From Planctomycetota bacterium (GTDB lineage Bacteria; Planctomycetota; SZUA-567; H5-PLA8), in contig JACQFI010000001.1 of the NCBI GenBank assembly GCA_016200135.1, positions 1 to 64,000 of the forward strand: a stretch of 64,000 nt of DNA, in the 5' to 3' direction. Made by a program: the position numbers and the translations under genes. Positions 38,798 through 47,485 of this stretch are shown here, in pieces. The notes beneath the pieces were generated by a model that was given only the letters and a program-made list of their open reading frames with translations, was not told the origin of the DNA and did no database searches. Position 1 is the first letter of the stretch; each line of letters begins with the position of its first letter.

Positions 38798-40498
38798 ATG
38801 CTTGGCGCGGTCACAGCGACTACACAAGAAAAAGCATCCACGCATCGCCGCGAGACGTATCGGCCGCGCAACGTCCGCCGCATTCTCTGTGTCTTCCCCC
38901 GCTATACGCGGTCCTTCGGGACCATGCATCACGCCTACCCGCTCATGCGCGGAGTCAAGGCGTTCATGCCGCCGCAGGGGCTCCTGGTGATCGCGGCGTA
39001 TCTCCCCAAGGAATGGGAAGTCCGCTTCATCGACGAGAACAAGACCGAGGCCCGCGAGAGCGACTACCACTGGGCGGACGCGGTGTTCATCAGCGGCATG
39101 CACGTCCAGCGCCAGTTCATCGTGAAGATCAACGCGCAGGCCCACGCGCAGGGCAAAATCACGATCCTCGGCGGACCGTCAGTCTCCAGCAGCCCGGAAT
39201 GGTACCGGGACATCGATATCCTGCACTGCGGCGAGCTGGGCGACGCGACGGACAAGATCGTGCGGCGGTTGGACGAGAGTGTCGCACGGCCGGAGACGCA
39301 GGAGATCCACATCACCTCGAACCGGCTGCCGCTGAACGACTTTCCCGTGCCCGAGTACCGCCAGATCAAGCTCACCGATTACTTCCTCGCCAGCGTGCAG
39401 TTTTCGAGCGGCTGCCCGTACAAGTGCGAGTTCTGCGATATTCCGGAACTCTACGGGCGCAACCCGCGGCTCAAGACGCCCCAGCAGGTCTCTGCGGAAC
39501 TCGACGCGATGCTCGCCCGCGGCAACCCCGGCGCGGTCTACTTCGTGGACGACAATTTCATTGCCAACCAGAAGGCCGCGCTCGAACTGCTCGAACACCT
39601 GGGCGCGTGGCAGCGGGAACGCGGCTACCCGGTGCAGTTCGCCTGCGAGGCCACCCTGAACCTGGCGCAGAACCCGCGCATCATGGAACTCATGCGCGAG
39701 GCATACTTCTGCACGGTCTTCTGCGGCATCGAGACGCCCGAAGACGACGCGCTCGAAGCGATCCAGAAGACGCAGAACATGCGCGAACCGCTCCTCGAAA
39801 GCATCAAAAAGCTCAACGCGCACGGCATCGAGGTCGTCAGCGGAATCATCATGGGGCTCGACACCGATACGCCGGTGACGGGCGAACGCGTCTCGGCCTT
39901 CATCGAGGCATCGAACATCCCGATGCTCACGATCAACATGCTCCACGCGCTGCCCAAGACGCCGCTCTGGCGCCGCCTGGAGAAGGACAAACGCATCGTC
40001 AACATTCCGGGGCGCGAATCGAACGTCGAGTTCCTCCTGCCGTACGAGACGGTCTCGAACATGTGGCTGGAATCGGTGCGCAAGGCGTACACGCCCGACG
40101 CGATCTACGCGCGCTTCGACCACCAGATCCGCAACACCTACCCGAACCGCAAGCAGCTCCCGGCGACCAAGGCGCGCGTGAACCCGAGCAACATCCTGCG
40201 CGGGCTCTCGATCATGGGCCACATCGTCTGGCACGTGGGCCTGCGCAGCGATTACCGCAAGCGCTTCTGGAAGACCGCCTGGCCGAACCTGAAGAAGGGC
40301 AAGATCGAGGAAGTGATCCACAGCGCCGTGGTGAGCCACCACATGATCCTCTTCGCCCGCGACTGCCTCGATGGCACCGCCGAGAAGTGTTTCTACAGCG
40401 AGACGCCGAAGGCCGCGGAGACCGCGCCAAAGGCCGCTCACGCCGCGACGCGCCCCGCGCCCTCCCCCGCCCCGGAAGCCGTGGCGAGCGGAGAGTAA
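38798..40498 (+). CDS. B12-binding-domain radical SAM protein (DUF4070 type)
   Basis: The 566-residue enzyme has an N-terminal cobalamin-binding-like region (RRILCVFPRYTRSFG, ending near residue 165) and a radical SAM core with the iron-sulphur motif SSGCPYKCEFCDIPELYGR (CxxxCxxC), YFVDDNFIANQKAAL and CTVFCGIETPEDD. The C-terminal third matches DUF4070. Relatives include hopanoid and other lipid methylases, so a methylation or C-C bond reaction on a lipid or related compound is plausible, but no hopanoid genes are near. The ATG at 38798 follows GAGGGG. A short gap (13 bp) separates it from the split ankyrin gene. Confidence 0.88.
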   Translation: MLGAVTATTQEKASTHRRETYRPRNVRRILCVFPRYTRSFGTMHHAYPLMRGVKAFMPPQGLLVIAAYLPKEWEVRFIDENKTEARESDYHWADAVFISGMHVQRQFIVKINAQAHAQGKITILGGPSVSSSPEWYRDIDILHCGELGDATDKIVRRLDESVARPETQEIHITSNRLPLNDFPVPEYRQIKLTDYFLASVQFSSGCPYKCEFCDIPELYGRNPRLKTPQQVSAELDAMLARGNPGAVYFVDDNFIANQKAALELLEHLGAWQRERGYPVQFACEATLNLAQNPRIMELMREAYFCTVFCGIETPEDDALEAIQKTQNMREPLLESIKKLNAHGIEVVSGIIMGLDTDTPVTGERVSAFIEASNIPMLTINMLHALPKTPLWRRLEKDKRIVNIPGRESNVEFLLPYETVSNMWLESVRKAYTPDAIYARFDHQIRNTYPNRKQLPATKARVNPSNILRGLSIMGHIVWHVGLRSDYRKRFWKTAWPNLKKGKIEEVIHSAVVSHHMILFARDCLDGTAEKCFYSETPKAAETAPKAAHAATRPAPSPAPEAVASGE

Positions 40499-40511
40499 AG
40501 GCAGGCGCACC

Positions 40512-42224
40512 ATGGCCCGGAAGAAGAAAACGCGCAGCACTCCGCATTCTCGCCGCGCGAAGCCATCCGATAGAACCAAGCGGCTCATTTGCCCCGACGA
40601 ACTGAAGACGAACAAGCCTCTCTTCTGGTCGCCCGGCAGAGGCGCGGATGTTTGGGCCATGTTCCGCGCGGCGGCCAACGGCGACCTGCAGTCTCTCAAG
40701 CGGCTGCTGAAGAAGGACCCGGCGCTCGTCCGCGGCGCCTGGGATTACCGCACGCCAATCGCCTTCGCCGTGCGCGAGAACCAGCTCGAAGCTGCCGCGT
40801 TCCTGCTCGAACGGGGATCGGGCCCGGTGAACTCGGGGACGCCGGACACGCTGCTGCAGATCGCTCGGGACCGCGGCTAAGTCGCGATGCAGCGCCTGCT
40901 GGAAGGCGCGCTGGCCGGCCGCAATGGCGGCTCTCCCCAAGGCGCGGCCATCGCCGCGGCCATCCGCGAGCGCGACCTCGTCAAAGTTCGCGGCATGCTT
41001 GTGGCCTCGCCCGAACTCGTGCAGGCCGCCGACGAGCGCACTAACCAGCCGCTTCACTGGGCCGTGATGACGCGCAATCTCCCTATGATCGACGAAGTGC
41101 TCGCGCGCGGCGCGGACATCAATGCCAAGCGCGCCGACGGCGCGTGCCCGATCCAACTCACCAACGGCGATTACATGTACCGCGGCTGGCGCGACGTGCC
41201 GAAGGACGTCGCGACTACGCCGCGCGAGGTCCTCGATCATCTGCGCAGGCGTGGCGCGTTCTGCGATATCTGCACGGCCGCGTTCATCGGCGACCTCGAC
41301 CAGGTGCGCAAGCTGCTTGACGAAGACCGCACGCTCGCAAACAAACCTTCGGAATACGTCACGTACTACGCGTGTTCAGGGACGCCGCTCAAGAACGCCG
41401 CCGCCAGCGGGAGCCTTGAAGTCGTGAAGCTGCTGATTGAACGCGGCGCCGATCCGAATCTGCCTGAAGAAGGCATTGCCCCGCGCGGCCATGCGCTGCA
41501 CTCGGCGGTCTGCAACGGGCACATCGAGGTCGTGAAGCTGCTGCTCGCTCATGGCGCGTATCCTAATGTGCCGATCGAGAGCTCCGCCGATACGCTCAGC
41601 GCGGCCCTTGCACGCAACAGCCAACCGATGATCGAGCTGCTCTGTTCGCACGGCGCCGCGCGCTCGCTGAACCTCCTGGCGTACCACGGCGACCTCCAGA
41701 CGGCTGCGGCGGTCCTTGCGGCCAATCCGAAACTGGCCAACGATCCGTATGCGCTGGAATGCGCCGCGGGCCAGGGCCACGAAGGCTTCGTGCGCTTGCT
41801 CCTGAAGTACCGGCCCGGCTTGGCCAAGCGCGTAGCCGTCGGCGTGCGCAGCAAGGGCCCGCAGGATCCGGTCAGGAGCCGCGCGCTGGCCGAACTGCTC
41901 TTCCAGCACGGCATGAACGCGAGCCTGCCCAACTGGCTCCGCATCACGCCGCTGCACCGCTTCGCCGAACGCGATGACGTGGAGAACGCCGCCATCTTCA
42001 TCGAACACGGAGCCGACGTGAACGCGCGCGAGGAGGAGTTCCACTCGACGCCGCTCGGCTGGGCCGCCAAGTTCGGCAAGCTCCGCATGGCCGAGCTGCT
42101 ACTAAGCCACGGCGCGAAGACCAACCTCCCCGGCGATCCGCCGTGGGCCACCCCGCTGGCCTGGGCCACGCGGCGCGGGCACGAGAACATGATTGTACTA
42201 TTGAAGCGACATGAGGCGAAGTGA
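40512..42224 (+). pseudogene. Ankyrin-repeat protein gene split by an in-frame TAA
   Basis: Two open frames lie in the same phase: 40512-40880 (122 residues) and 40887-42224 (445 residues). The first ends TLLQIARDRG and TAA; the second starts MQRLLEGALAG, and both carry ankyrin repeats (for example LHWAVMTRNLPMIDEVLARG, NAAASGSLEVVKLLIERGAD, SAVCNGHIEVVKLLLAHGA). Reading through the stop gives one continuous protein of about 570 residues with repeats at regular spacing. A single base change (a sense codon to TAA at 40878-40880) would explain the split. The second frame has no clear ribosome site, so it may be a broken gene, a sequencing error, or two expressed halves. Ankyrin repeats mediate protein contacts; partner unknown. 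Confidence 0.75.
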
Positions 42225-42257
42225 GCGATGTGCCGGCGAGTTTAATATTGTTACTGC

Positions 42258-42541
42258 TTAGGTAGCCAGCTTTCGCGCGCCGTGAAGCACGCCCGTAATC
42301 CAAACTTTATCTTCTTCGAGTCGATACATAATGCGATATGGCCTGACACTTAATTCGCGGCATCGCTTGTCTTTTAGTTCAGGAATAACGTGGCCAGATA
42401 GCGGATGCGATTTTAGCTTGTCGGTAGATTCAATCAAACGTGCTACGAATAGTGCCGCTCTGCAGGAGAGTCTTTTGAAATATAGGCCGCAATATCGTCG
42501 ATATCTTGCAGCGCGGAGGGCGACCAGACTACCTGACCCAT
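42258..42541 (-). pseudogene. RelE/ParE-like toxin broken by a one-base frameshift
   Basis: From the ATG at 42541 the minus strand reads MGQVVWSPSALQDIDDIAAY and ISKDSPAERHYS then a stop; in the next frame the reading continues AALFVARLIESTDKLKSHPL to RELSVRPYRIMYRLEEDKVW and ends at 42258. Joined at the AER/AALF point the two halves give a normal RelE/ParE toxin of about 94 residues. A missing G in a short run near 42455 would account for the shift. The start overlaps the antitoxin-like gene upstream. As read, the gene cannot make the full toxin. Confidence 0.75.
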
Positions 42542-42711
42542 TTCTTGAGCCGCTTTTTCGCCTGCTCGTGGGAAATGCCCTTACCTTCCCTGATTTCCTG
42601 CTCACCTTTACGAAATTTGGCCTTCACATAAATCGCGTGCATAACGTCGTCTATCGTTGCCGGGTCTGGCAACGCCTCAATCACTTGCTTGGCTTCTTCT
42701 TTATCCGTCAC
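42529..42711 (-). CDS. Small antitoxin-like protein upstream of the broken toxin
   Basis: The 60-residue protein MTDKEEAKQVIEALPDPATI continues with DDVMHAIYVKAKFRKGEQEI and ends SHEQAKKRLKKW-VR. The DDVMxxIYVxxKxxxGxxxIxxGxxxSHExxxxRxxKW pattern is that of antitoxins paired with RelE/ParE toxins. The GTG start has GGGGAGG upstream. Its end overlaps the toxin start by 13 bp, the classical TA arrangement. It remains intact although the toxin is frameshifted. Confidence 0.8.
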   Translation of the reverse strand: MTDKEEAKQVIEALPDPATIDDVMHAIYVKAKFRKGEQEIREGKGISHEQAKKRLKKWVR

Positions 42712-42789
42712 TGCTCACGGGCCTCCCCTTCAACATCTTCAAGTATATCGTAATCAGAAGTGCTTTTGCTACCTGAAAATTATTCCGCA

Positions 42790-43674
42790 CTACTTCCCGC
42801 CCGGCCCCACGCCTTCCGTCTGCGCCTTCGCCTCGGTCTTCTCGCTCGTCTTGGCTTCGGATCCGGCAGGGGTGAATTTGGAGAGTTCGATGGCGATCGC
42901 CTGGCCGTTCAGGTTCATCGTCTGCTTGACCATGCCCACGTTTTTGGCGAAGTACATCTTCTGGCTGATCTTGACGCCGCCAGCTTCGGTGTCGTCGGAA
43001 GCGATGGCCATGGTGTCGAACGTCCCGCCCTCGACCTTCACGCCCTTCTCTTCGCTGGTCTTGTAGTTTCCCGTCAGATTCTGGCCCAAGACGATGGAGT
43101 CGATCTTCCATTCGTCGCCGGCCTTGGCCGGCAGCGGCAGCACCTTGACCGCGGGCTTGACCACCTGGCCGTTGTACGCCAACCGGTAGATGCCGTCCTT
43201 GCGGACGCTGATGTTCTCGGCGGTGGCGGGGTTCCCGTTGAGGTACGTCACGACCTTCGCGCACAGCCGGTCGCCGACTTTCTCATGGGCTTCCACTTTG
43301 GCCGTAAGCGTCTGCGTGGCGGTCTTGTACTCCCATGTGGTGCCGACTTTCAGGGGGTAGTATTCGCTGGTATTGAGCAGGCCCTCTTCGTCGCTGTTCT
43401 CGATCCGGTCGATGATGACCGCAGCCCGTTTCTGCGTCTCCGGATCGCCGCCCTTGGTGGCTTCCTTGAGCGCAGCGAGCGCCTTCTCGCCCAGAGCGAC
43501 CAGCTTTTTATCGGCGCTCTCGCGCGTCTCGAAGTCATCAGCGCTCAGCTTCTTGATCAGGCTGGTGATCTCCAGCTTCTCCGCTTCGCCCGCGCCTTCC
43601 GCGCACAGCGCCGGCGAGAGCGGGCCCAGCGCGGCCAAGACCACCAGGAAAAGCAGGCTCGAAACCGTCTTCAT
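42790..43674 (-). CDS. Secreted protein with HEAT-like N-terminus
   Basis: The 294-residue protein has a signal peptide (MKTVSSLLFLVVLAALGPLSPALC shape, cleaved near CAEG). Residues 30-85 (ITSLIKKLSADDFETRESAD, KKLVALGEKALAALKEAT) match the start of HEAT-like repeats widespread in planctomycete secreted proteins. The rest is beta-rich (LKVGTTWEYKTATQTLTAKV, GVKISQKMYFAKNVGMVKQT) and unclassified. The start at 43674 was chosen at the signal peptide. It is the last gene of the minus-strand run that begins at 48565, 96 bp after the epimerase gene, but could be separately transcribed. Confidence 0.68.
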   Translation of the reverse strand: MKTVSSLLFLVVLAALGPLSPALCAEGAGEAEKLEITSLIKKLSADDFETRESADKKLVALGEKALAALKEATKGGDPETQKRAAVIIDRIENSDEEGLLNTSEYYPLKVGTTWEYKTATQTLTAKVEAHEKVGDRLCAKVVTYLNGNPATAENISVRKDGIYRLAYNGQVVKPAVKVLPLPAKAGDEWKIDSIVLGQNLTGNYKTSEEKGVKVEGGTFDTMAIASDDTEAGGVKISQKMYFAKNVGMVKQTMNLNGQAIAIELSKFTPAGSEAKTSEKTEAKAQTEGVGPGGK

Positions 43675-43770
43675 CGTTCGCGCTCCTTCGTTCAAGGGTT
43701 GATCTAAGAGTTGGACGTCCCACCCCACGTCATAAGGAGATTCTGAGGCGGGTTACAGGAAAGTTTCAGT

Positions 43771-44757
43771 CTACTTCGGCCCGCGCTCCTTCAAGAGCTG
43801 CACGTACTCCGCCACGCCCTGTTCGATGTCCACTTTGGGATTGTAACCGAGCAGTTTCTTGGCCTTCTCGATGCTTAGCGTGCCGCGTTCGGGACGCGTG
43901 GCGTCGGTGGGGCGGTTCTCCAGCACGGCCTTGGGGAAGTGCTTCTTCACGACCTCGGCGTACTCCTTGATCGAGCGCGCGTTGCCACGGGTGATGTTGA
44001 AGGTCTGGTTCGCGGCCTCGGGCGTCTCCAGGCAGCGCGCGAAGCCGTCCGCGGCGTCGGTGACGTAGGTAAAGTCGATCATCGAGTTCCCGCCGTCGTG
44101 AAGGATCAGCGGCTTCCCCGCCATGGCGTTCTCGAGCATGATCTGCGTCACGCGCCGGTTGCAGTCGCCGAAGCCGTAGACCGCGGACGGCCGCACGATC
44201 GTGTACTCGAAGCCGTGCCCGATGGCGTAGGCTTTGGTAAGGATCTCGCCGGTGAGCTTGGTGCCGCCGTAGACGTCGATGGGTTCGGTGGTGTGCTCTT
44301 CATCGGCGATGGGCTTCTTGAAGTGCCCGTAGACGAAGCTGGAACTGGTGAAGATGAAGCGCTTCACGCTGCCGCTGGCCTTCACGCCTTCCAGCAGCGA
44401 GAGCGTGCCGTCCACGTTGATCTGCAGGGCCTCGGTCGGATAGAGCGTCGATTCCTTGGCGCTGGGGATCGCGGCGAGGTGGATCACCGCGTCGGGCTTC
44501 CACTCGGTCATCACCTGATGCACGCGCTTCTGCACGCGGATGTCGCCGCGCTCCAGCCGCACCTGCTTGTGGTCGACGAGCCCTTTCATCCGTTCCTTCA
44601 GGAAGTGCTGATAATTGCTGATGAAGGGCGAGATGTAATTGAGGTACGCGTCGAAGAGCATCAGTTCGTAGCCGCGCTGCACCAGCAGCTTGCTCAGGTA
44701 GGAACCGATCAGCCCCGTGCCGCCCGAGATGAAGACCCGCTTGATACCGTTCGCCAT
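43771..44757 (-). CDS. NAD-dependent epimerase/dehydratase (nucleotide-sugar type)
   Basis: The 328-residue short-chain enzyme begins with the Rossmann motif VFISGGTGLIGSYLSKLL. The catalytic YxxxK is YGGTK in DVYGGTKLTGEILTKAYA, and the Ser/Thr is in FTSSSFVYG. NVDGTLSLLEG and RPSAVYGFGD are typical of the UDP-glucose 4-epimerase/dTDP-dehydratase group. It should change the stereochemistry of a nucleotide sugar in the cytoplasm, feeding the adjacent glycosyltransferases. The ATG at 44757 is preceded by GAGGAG. It follows the ArnT-like gene after 44 bp. Confidence 0.9.
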   Translation of the reverse strand: MANGIKRVFISGGTGLIGSYLSKLLVQRGYELMLFDAYLNYISPFISNYQHFLKERMKGLVDHKQVRLERGDIRVQKRVHQVMTEWKPDAVIHLAAIPSAKESTLYPTEALQINVDGTLSLLEGVKASGSVKRFIFTSSSFVYGHFKKPIADEEHTTEPIDVYGGTKLTGEILTKAYAIGHGFEYTIVRPSAVYGFGDCNRRVTQIMLENAMAGKPLILHDGGNSMIDFTYVTDAADGFARCLETPEAANQTFNITRGNARSIKEYAEVVKKHFPKAVLENRPTDATRPERGTLSIEKAKKLLGYNPKVDIEQGVAEYVQLLKERGPK

Positions 44758-44801
44758 GCCGTTCGCTCCTCGCTGAAACTCCGCTGCCGTCCCACGCGCG
44801 C

Positions 44802-46589
44802 TCAATCCGTGGTATCTTCCTCCTCCGCACCGCTCGCGCCCGAAAAAAGCTGCGGGTCCGGAGGGTGTTCGGGATCGGCCTGGACGAGGCGGAAATAGTC
44901 TCCCTTGAGTTCCAATCTTTTCAACTCAAGCACGGCCTTTTTCAGCAGCGGCGCGGCCTCGAGTTCCGGTTCGCGGATGATCAGCACGCAGCCGGGTATC
45001 TCGAAGAAACCGTCCTTGAGCCGCGCCGTCTGCCGCAAATTCGGCACATTTCGGTCCAGATACCAGACGGCCTCGCTGCTGCGCCCGCCCAGCCACGCGA
45101 GCGGGCGATTACCCGCCACGTGCTGGACCTCCGCATAGAACGCAAAGCGGTCGTCCTCGCGGTACTCCGCCTGCCGGATGGCGGCCTCGTAGCCGAGCCA
45201 GACGACGGCCAGCATGGCGAGGACCTGCAAGCTACCGCGCAGGTCCTCGCCGCGGCGGAGATCGCGAATCGCGAGCACCGCGCCCGCCACCATCACCGCA
45301 GCCAGGACCGCCACAATGACCGTCTCGCCAGCGCTCAACGGCGGAAGACGCCGGATCCAGTGCAGCGGCCCCGCGACCGTCAGCGCCACCGCCGCCAAGG
45401 CGGCCACGACCGCGATCGCGATCAACAGGCCCTTCCAGACCGCGCGAAATCCGCTGAGGCTTTCGCTGAGCACGCGCTCCCACACCAGCGCGATCCACAG
45501 CGCAAAGAGCGGATAGAGCGGCAGGAGGTAGAGCGAGCGCTTCGCCCCGGCAAGACCCATGATGAAAAAAGGAATCGCAAGCGCGCAGAGCAAGAGCTTC
45601 GCGGGGGCGCTCATGCCGGCGCGGTTCTTCCACGACCATGCGATCGCGACGGGAAAGAAAAGCGCCCATGGAACGAAATGCGCCGGGAGGTCGCGCAGAT
45701 ACCAGATCCAGGGGTAGATGCGAAGGTCTTTGTTCTTGTCGAGCTGCCCCGCGGCGCGCTGCAGGTTTTGTTCGAGGAAGAAACGTTTCACGTCGTCCTC
45801 ATAGCCAGATGTCCAGAGCATCGCGTGCCAGCAGAATCCGAGCGCAAGTGCGAGCGGCAGGCCCCACCAGAGGCCCGTGCGGTGCACGAGCCAGACCACG
45901 CGTCCGCTCTCCGGCAGGTAGCGGCGGCGCTCCCAGACGAGGTACACGGTCATGGGCAGCACCGCGAAGACGGCGACCAGCGCCGGGCCTTTGCTCAGGC
46001 AGGCCAGGCCCAGCGAGGCGTAGAACCCCAGCAGCGCCGCGAACGGCGTGCGGGTCTTGTCGCGCTCGAGGCGCTGGATCCCGATCACGAAGCAGCACCA
46101 CGCGGCGGTCAGGAAGCCCGTCAGCAGCGGATCGGTGAGGATCTCGCGCGCTTCGTCGTGGAAATAAAACGTAGTGAGCAGAATCAAGCCGGACAGGAGC
46201 CCTACCCGCGCATTAAACAGCCGCATACCCAGGCCGTAGATCGCAAGCACCGCGAGCCAGCCTGCCAAAAGCGGAACGACGCGCATCGGCGTGTCCATCT
46301 TGGAGCAGCCCAGCGCCTCCCCAGCTTTGCCTGCCGCGGCCAGGGACCAGTAGATCAGGATCGGCTTCACGGTGCGCTTGGCGCCGTTGAACATAGGCAC
46401 GAGCCAGCCGCTCTCGCCGCGCGCCATCAGGCGCGCAGGCGCGGTGTAGCGCGGTTCATCTGGGTTCTCGATCTGCTGGACCCACAGGTTCCAGCCGGTG
46501 CTCAGCAGATACGCGGCGGAGAGGACCAGAATTGCGGACCAGGAAGAGGACGGGGACGCGCCGGATATAGGGGCTGCGCTCGCGGTCAT
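44802..46589 (-). CDS. ArnT-like lipid-linked glycosyltransferase (GT83)
   Basis: The 595-residue protein has about 10-12 membrane helices and the periplasmic-loop signature ENPDEPRYTAPARLMARGES of GT83/PMT-type transferases, where the acidic pair near the first loop is catalytic. ArnT moves a sugar from a polyprenyl-phosphate carrier to a lipid or protein outside the cytoplasmic membrane. TVKPILIYWSLAAAGKAGEA also matches. The acceptor here is unknown. It lies 6 bp after the GT2 gene, which could make the polyprenyl-phosphate sugar, a DPM-ArnT relay. Confidence 0.88.
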   Translation of the reverse strand: MTASAAPISGASPSSSWSAILVLSAAYLLSTGWNLWVQQIENPDEPRYTAPARLMARGESGWLVPMFNGAKRTVKPILIYWSLAAAGKAGEALGCSKMDTPMRVVPLLAGWLAVLAIYGLGMRLFNARVGLLSGLILLTTFYFHDEAREILTDPLLTGFLTAAWCCFVIGIQRLERDKTRTPFAALLGFYASLGLACLSKGPALVAVFAVLPMTVYLVWERRRYLPESGRVVWLVHRTGLWWGLPLALALGFCWHAMLWTSGYEDDVKRFFLEQNLQRAAGQLDKNKDLRIYPWIWYLRDLPAHFVPWALFFPVAIAWSWKNRAGMSAPAKLLLCALAIPFFIMGLAGAKRSLYLLPLYPLFALWIALVWERVLSESLSGFRAVWKGLLIAIAVVAALAAVALTVAGPLHWIRRLPPLSAGETVIVAVLAAVMVAGAVLAIRDLRRGEDLRGSLQVLAMLAVVWLGYEAAIRQAEYREDDRFAFYAEVQHVAGNRPLAWLGGRSSEAVWYLDRNVPNLRQTARLKDGFFEIPGCVLIIREPELEAAPLLKKAVLELKRLELKGDYFRLVQADPEHPPDPQLFSGASGAEEEDTTD

Positions 46590-46595
46590 GAAACC

Positions 46596-47405
46596 CTACG
46601 CGCCCCGGCCCGCGACCTGTTCTTTGCGGGACGTAGAAGCAACGCTCCCCTTCCCTTCCGCGCCGGCAGCGCCGGGTTGCAGGTCGTAGACGCCCTTCTT
46701 GAGCCGCGCACGGAAGCGGAAGAGTTCGGGGACGCCGGTGAGCGCCTTGCGCAAGACCTTGTACTTGCTCGCGCCGTGCTTGCGCGCGGTGTGGCGCGTC
46801 TCCACGTCGCCGATGCGCTTGGGATCGAGCCCGCGCCGGACGAAGATCGGGATCACGTAGCGGTGGTCGTTCTCGAGCAGCGTCAGATCTTTTGCGAACT
46901 TGGCCGGCAGCGCGGTGAAGTTGCTCGCCGCGTCGGAGACCGGGCAGGTCAGCAGGCTGTGGATCAGCAGGTTGCCGCCTTTGGAGATCAGGATCATGGC
47001 GAGACTGTGCTTGCGGCGCATGCGCACGGCGTTGGTCAGGTCAAGCCGCCCCTGTTCGATGGGTTCGAGCAGTTTGGGAATGTCCTCGGGAAAGTTCTGG
47101 AGATCGGCGTCCATCGTCACGATGTAATCGCCGGTGGCATGCCGGAAGCCGGTCTCGAAGCCGCCCGTCTGCCCCGAGCGCCGCGGATTCTGCACCGGCC
47201 GCAGGCGCGGGTTGGCCTCGGCGAGTTTCTTCAGCAGCGCCAGGCTCCCGTCGCTCGAATGATCGTCGCAAGCGAGGTGTTCCCACTCGCGCCCGGGTTC
47301 GCGCTGCCGCCATGCTTCCATGGTTTGCGTGATGCGTTCCACCAACTCGGGGATGGTCTCTTCCTCGTTGTGGATCGGCGTGACAATGGAGACTTTTCGG
47401 AGCAT
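46596..47405 (-). CDS. Family 2 glycosyltransferase (polyprenyl-phosphate sugar synthase-like)
   Basis: The 269-residue protein begins KVSIVTPIHNEEETIPELVE and contains CDDHSSDGSLALL, the DXD-type GDYIVTMDADLQNFPEDIPKL and the GT2 distal region. This is the pattern of dolichol-phosphate-mannose synthase and ArnC-like enzymes, which load a sugar on a polyprenyl phosphate on the cytoplasmic face. Unlike ArnC it lacks obvious C-terminal membrane helices. Start: an ATG at 47405 or a GTG 12 bp upstream; neither has a strong ribosome site. It lies between the flippase-like and ArnT-like genes. Confidence 0.9.
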   Translation of the reverse strand: MLRKVSIVTPIHNEEETIPELVERITQTMEAWRQREPGREWEHLACDDHSSDGSLALLKKLAEANPRLRPVQNPRRSGQTGGFETGFRHATGDYIVTMDADLQNFPEDIPKLLEPIEQGRLDLTNAVRMRRKHSLAMILISKGGNLLIHSLLTCPVSDAASNFTALPAKFAKDLTLLENDHRYVIPIFVRRGLDPKRIGDVETRHTARKHGASKYKVLRKALTGVPELFRFRARLKKGVYDLQPGAAGAEGKGSVASTSRKEQVAGRGA

Positions 47406-47485
47406 GCGCTTATCCACGGCCTGAGTTCAGGAAGATGACGCCGGCGAATGCGCGGTCTTCACGCAAAGGACAACGAACGTAAGCG

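Noticed and set aside
44865..47438. 857-codon plus-strand frame opposite the glycosyltransferases
   Set aside because: It is a shadow of ArnT-like and GT2 genes; rich in Arg, Gln, His without any motif.
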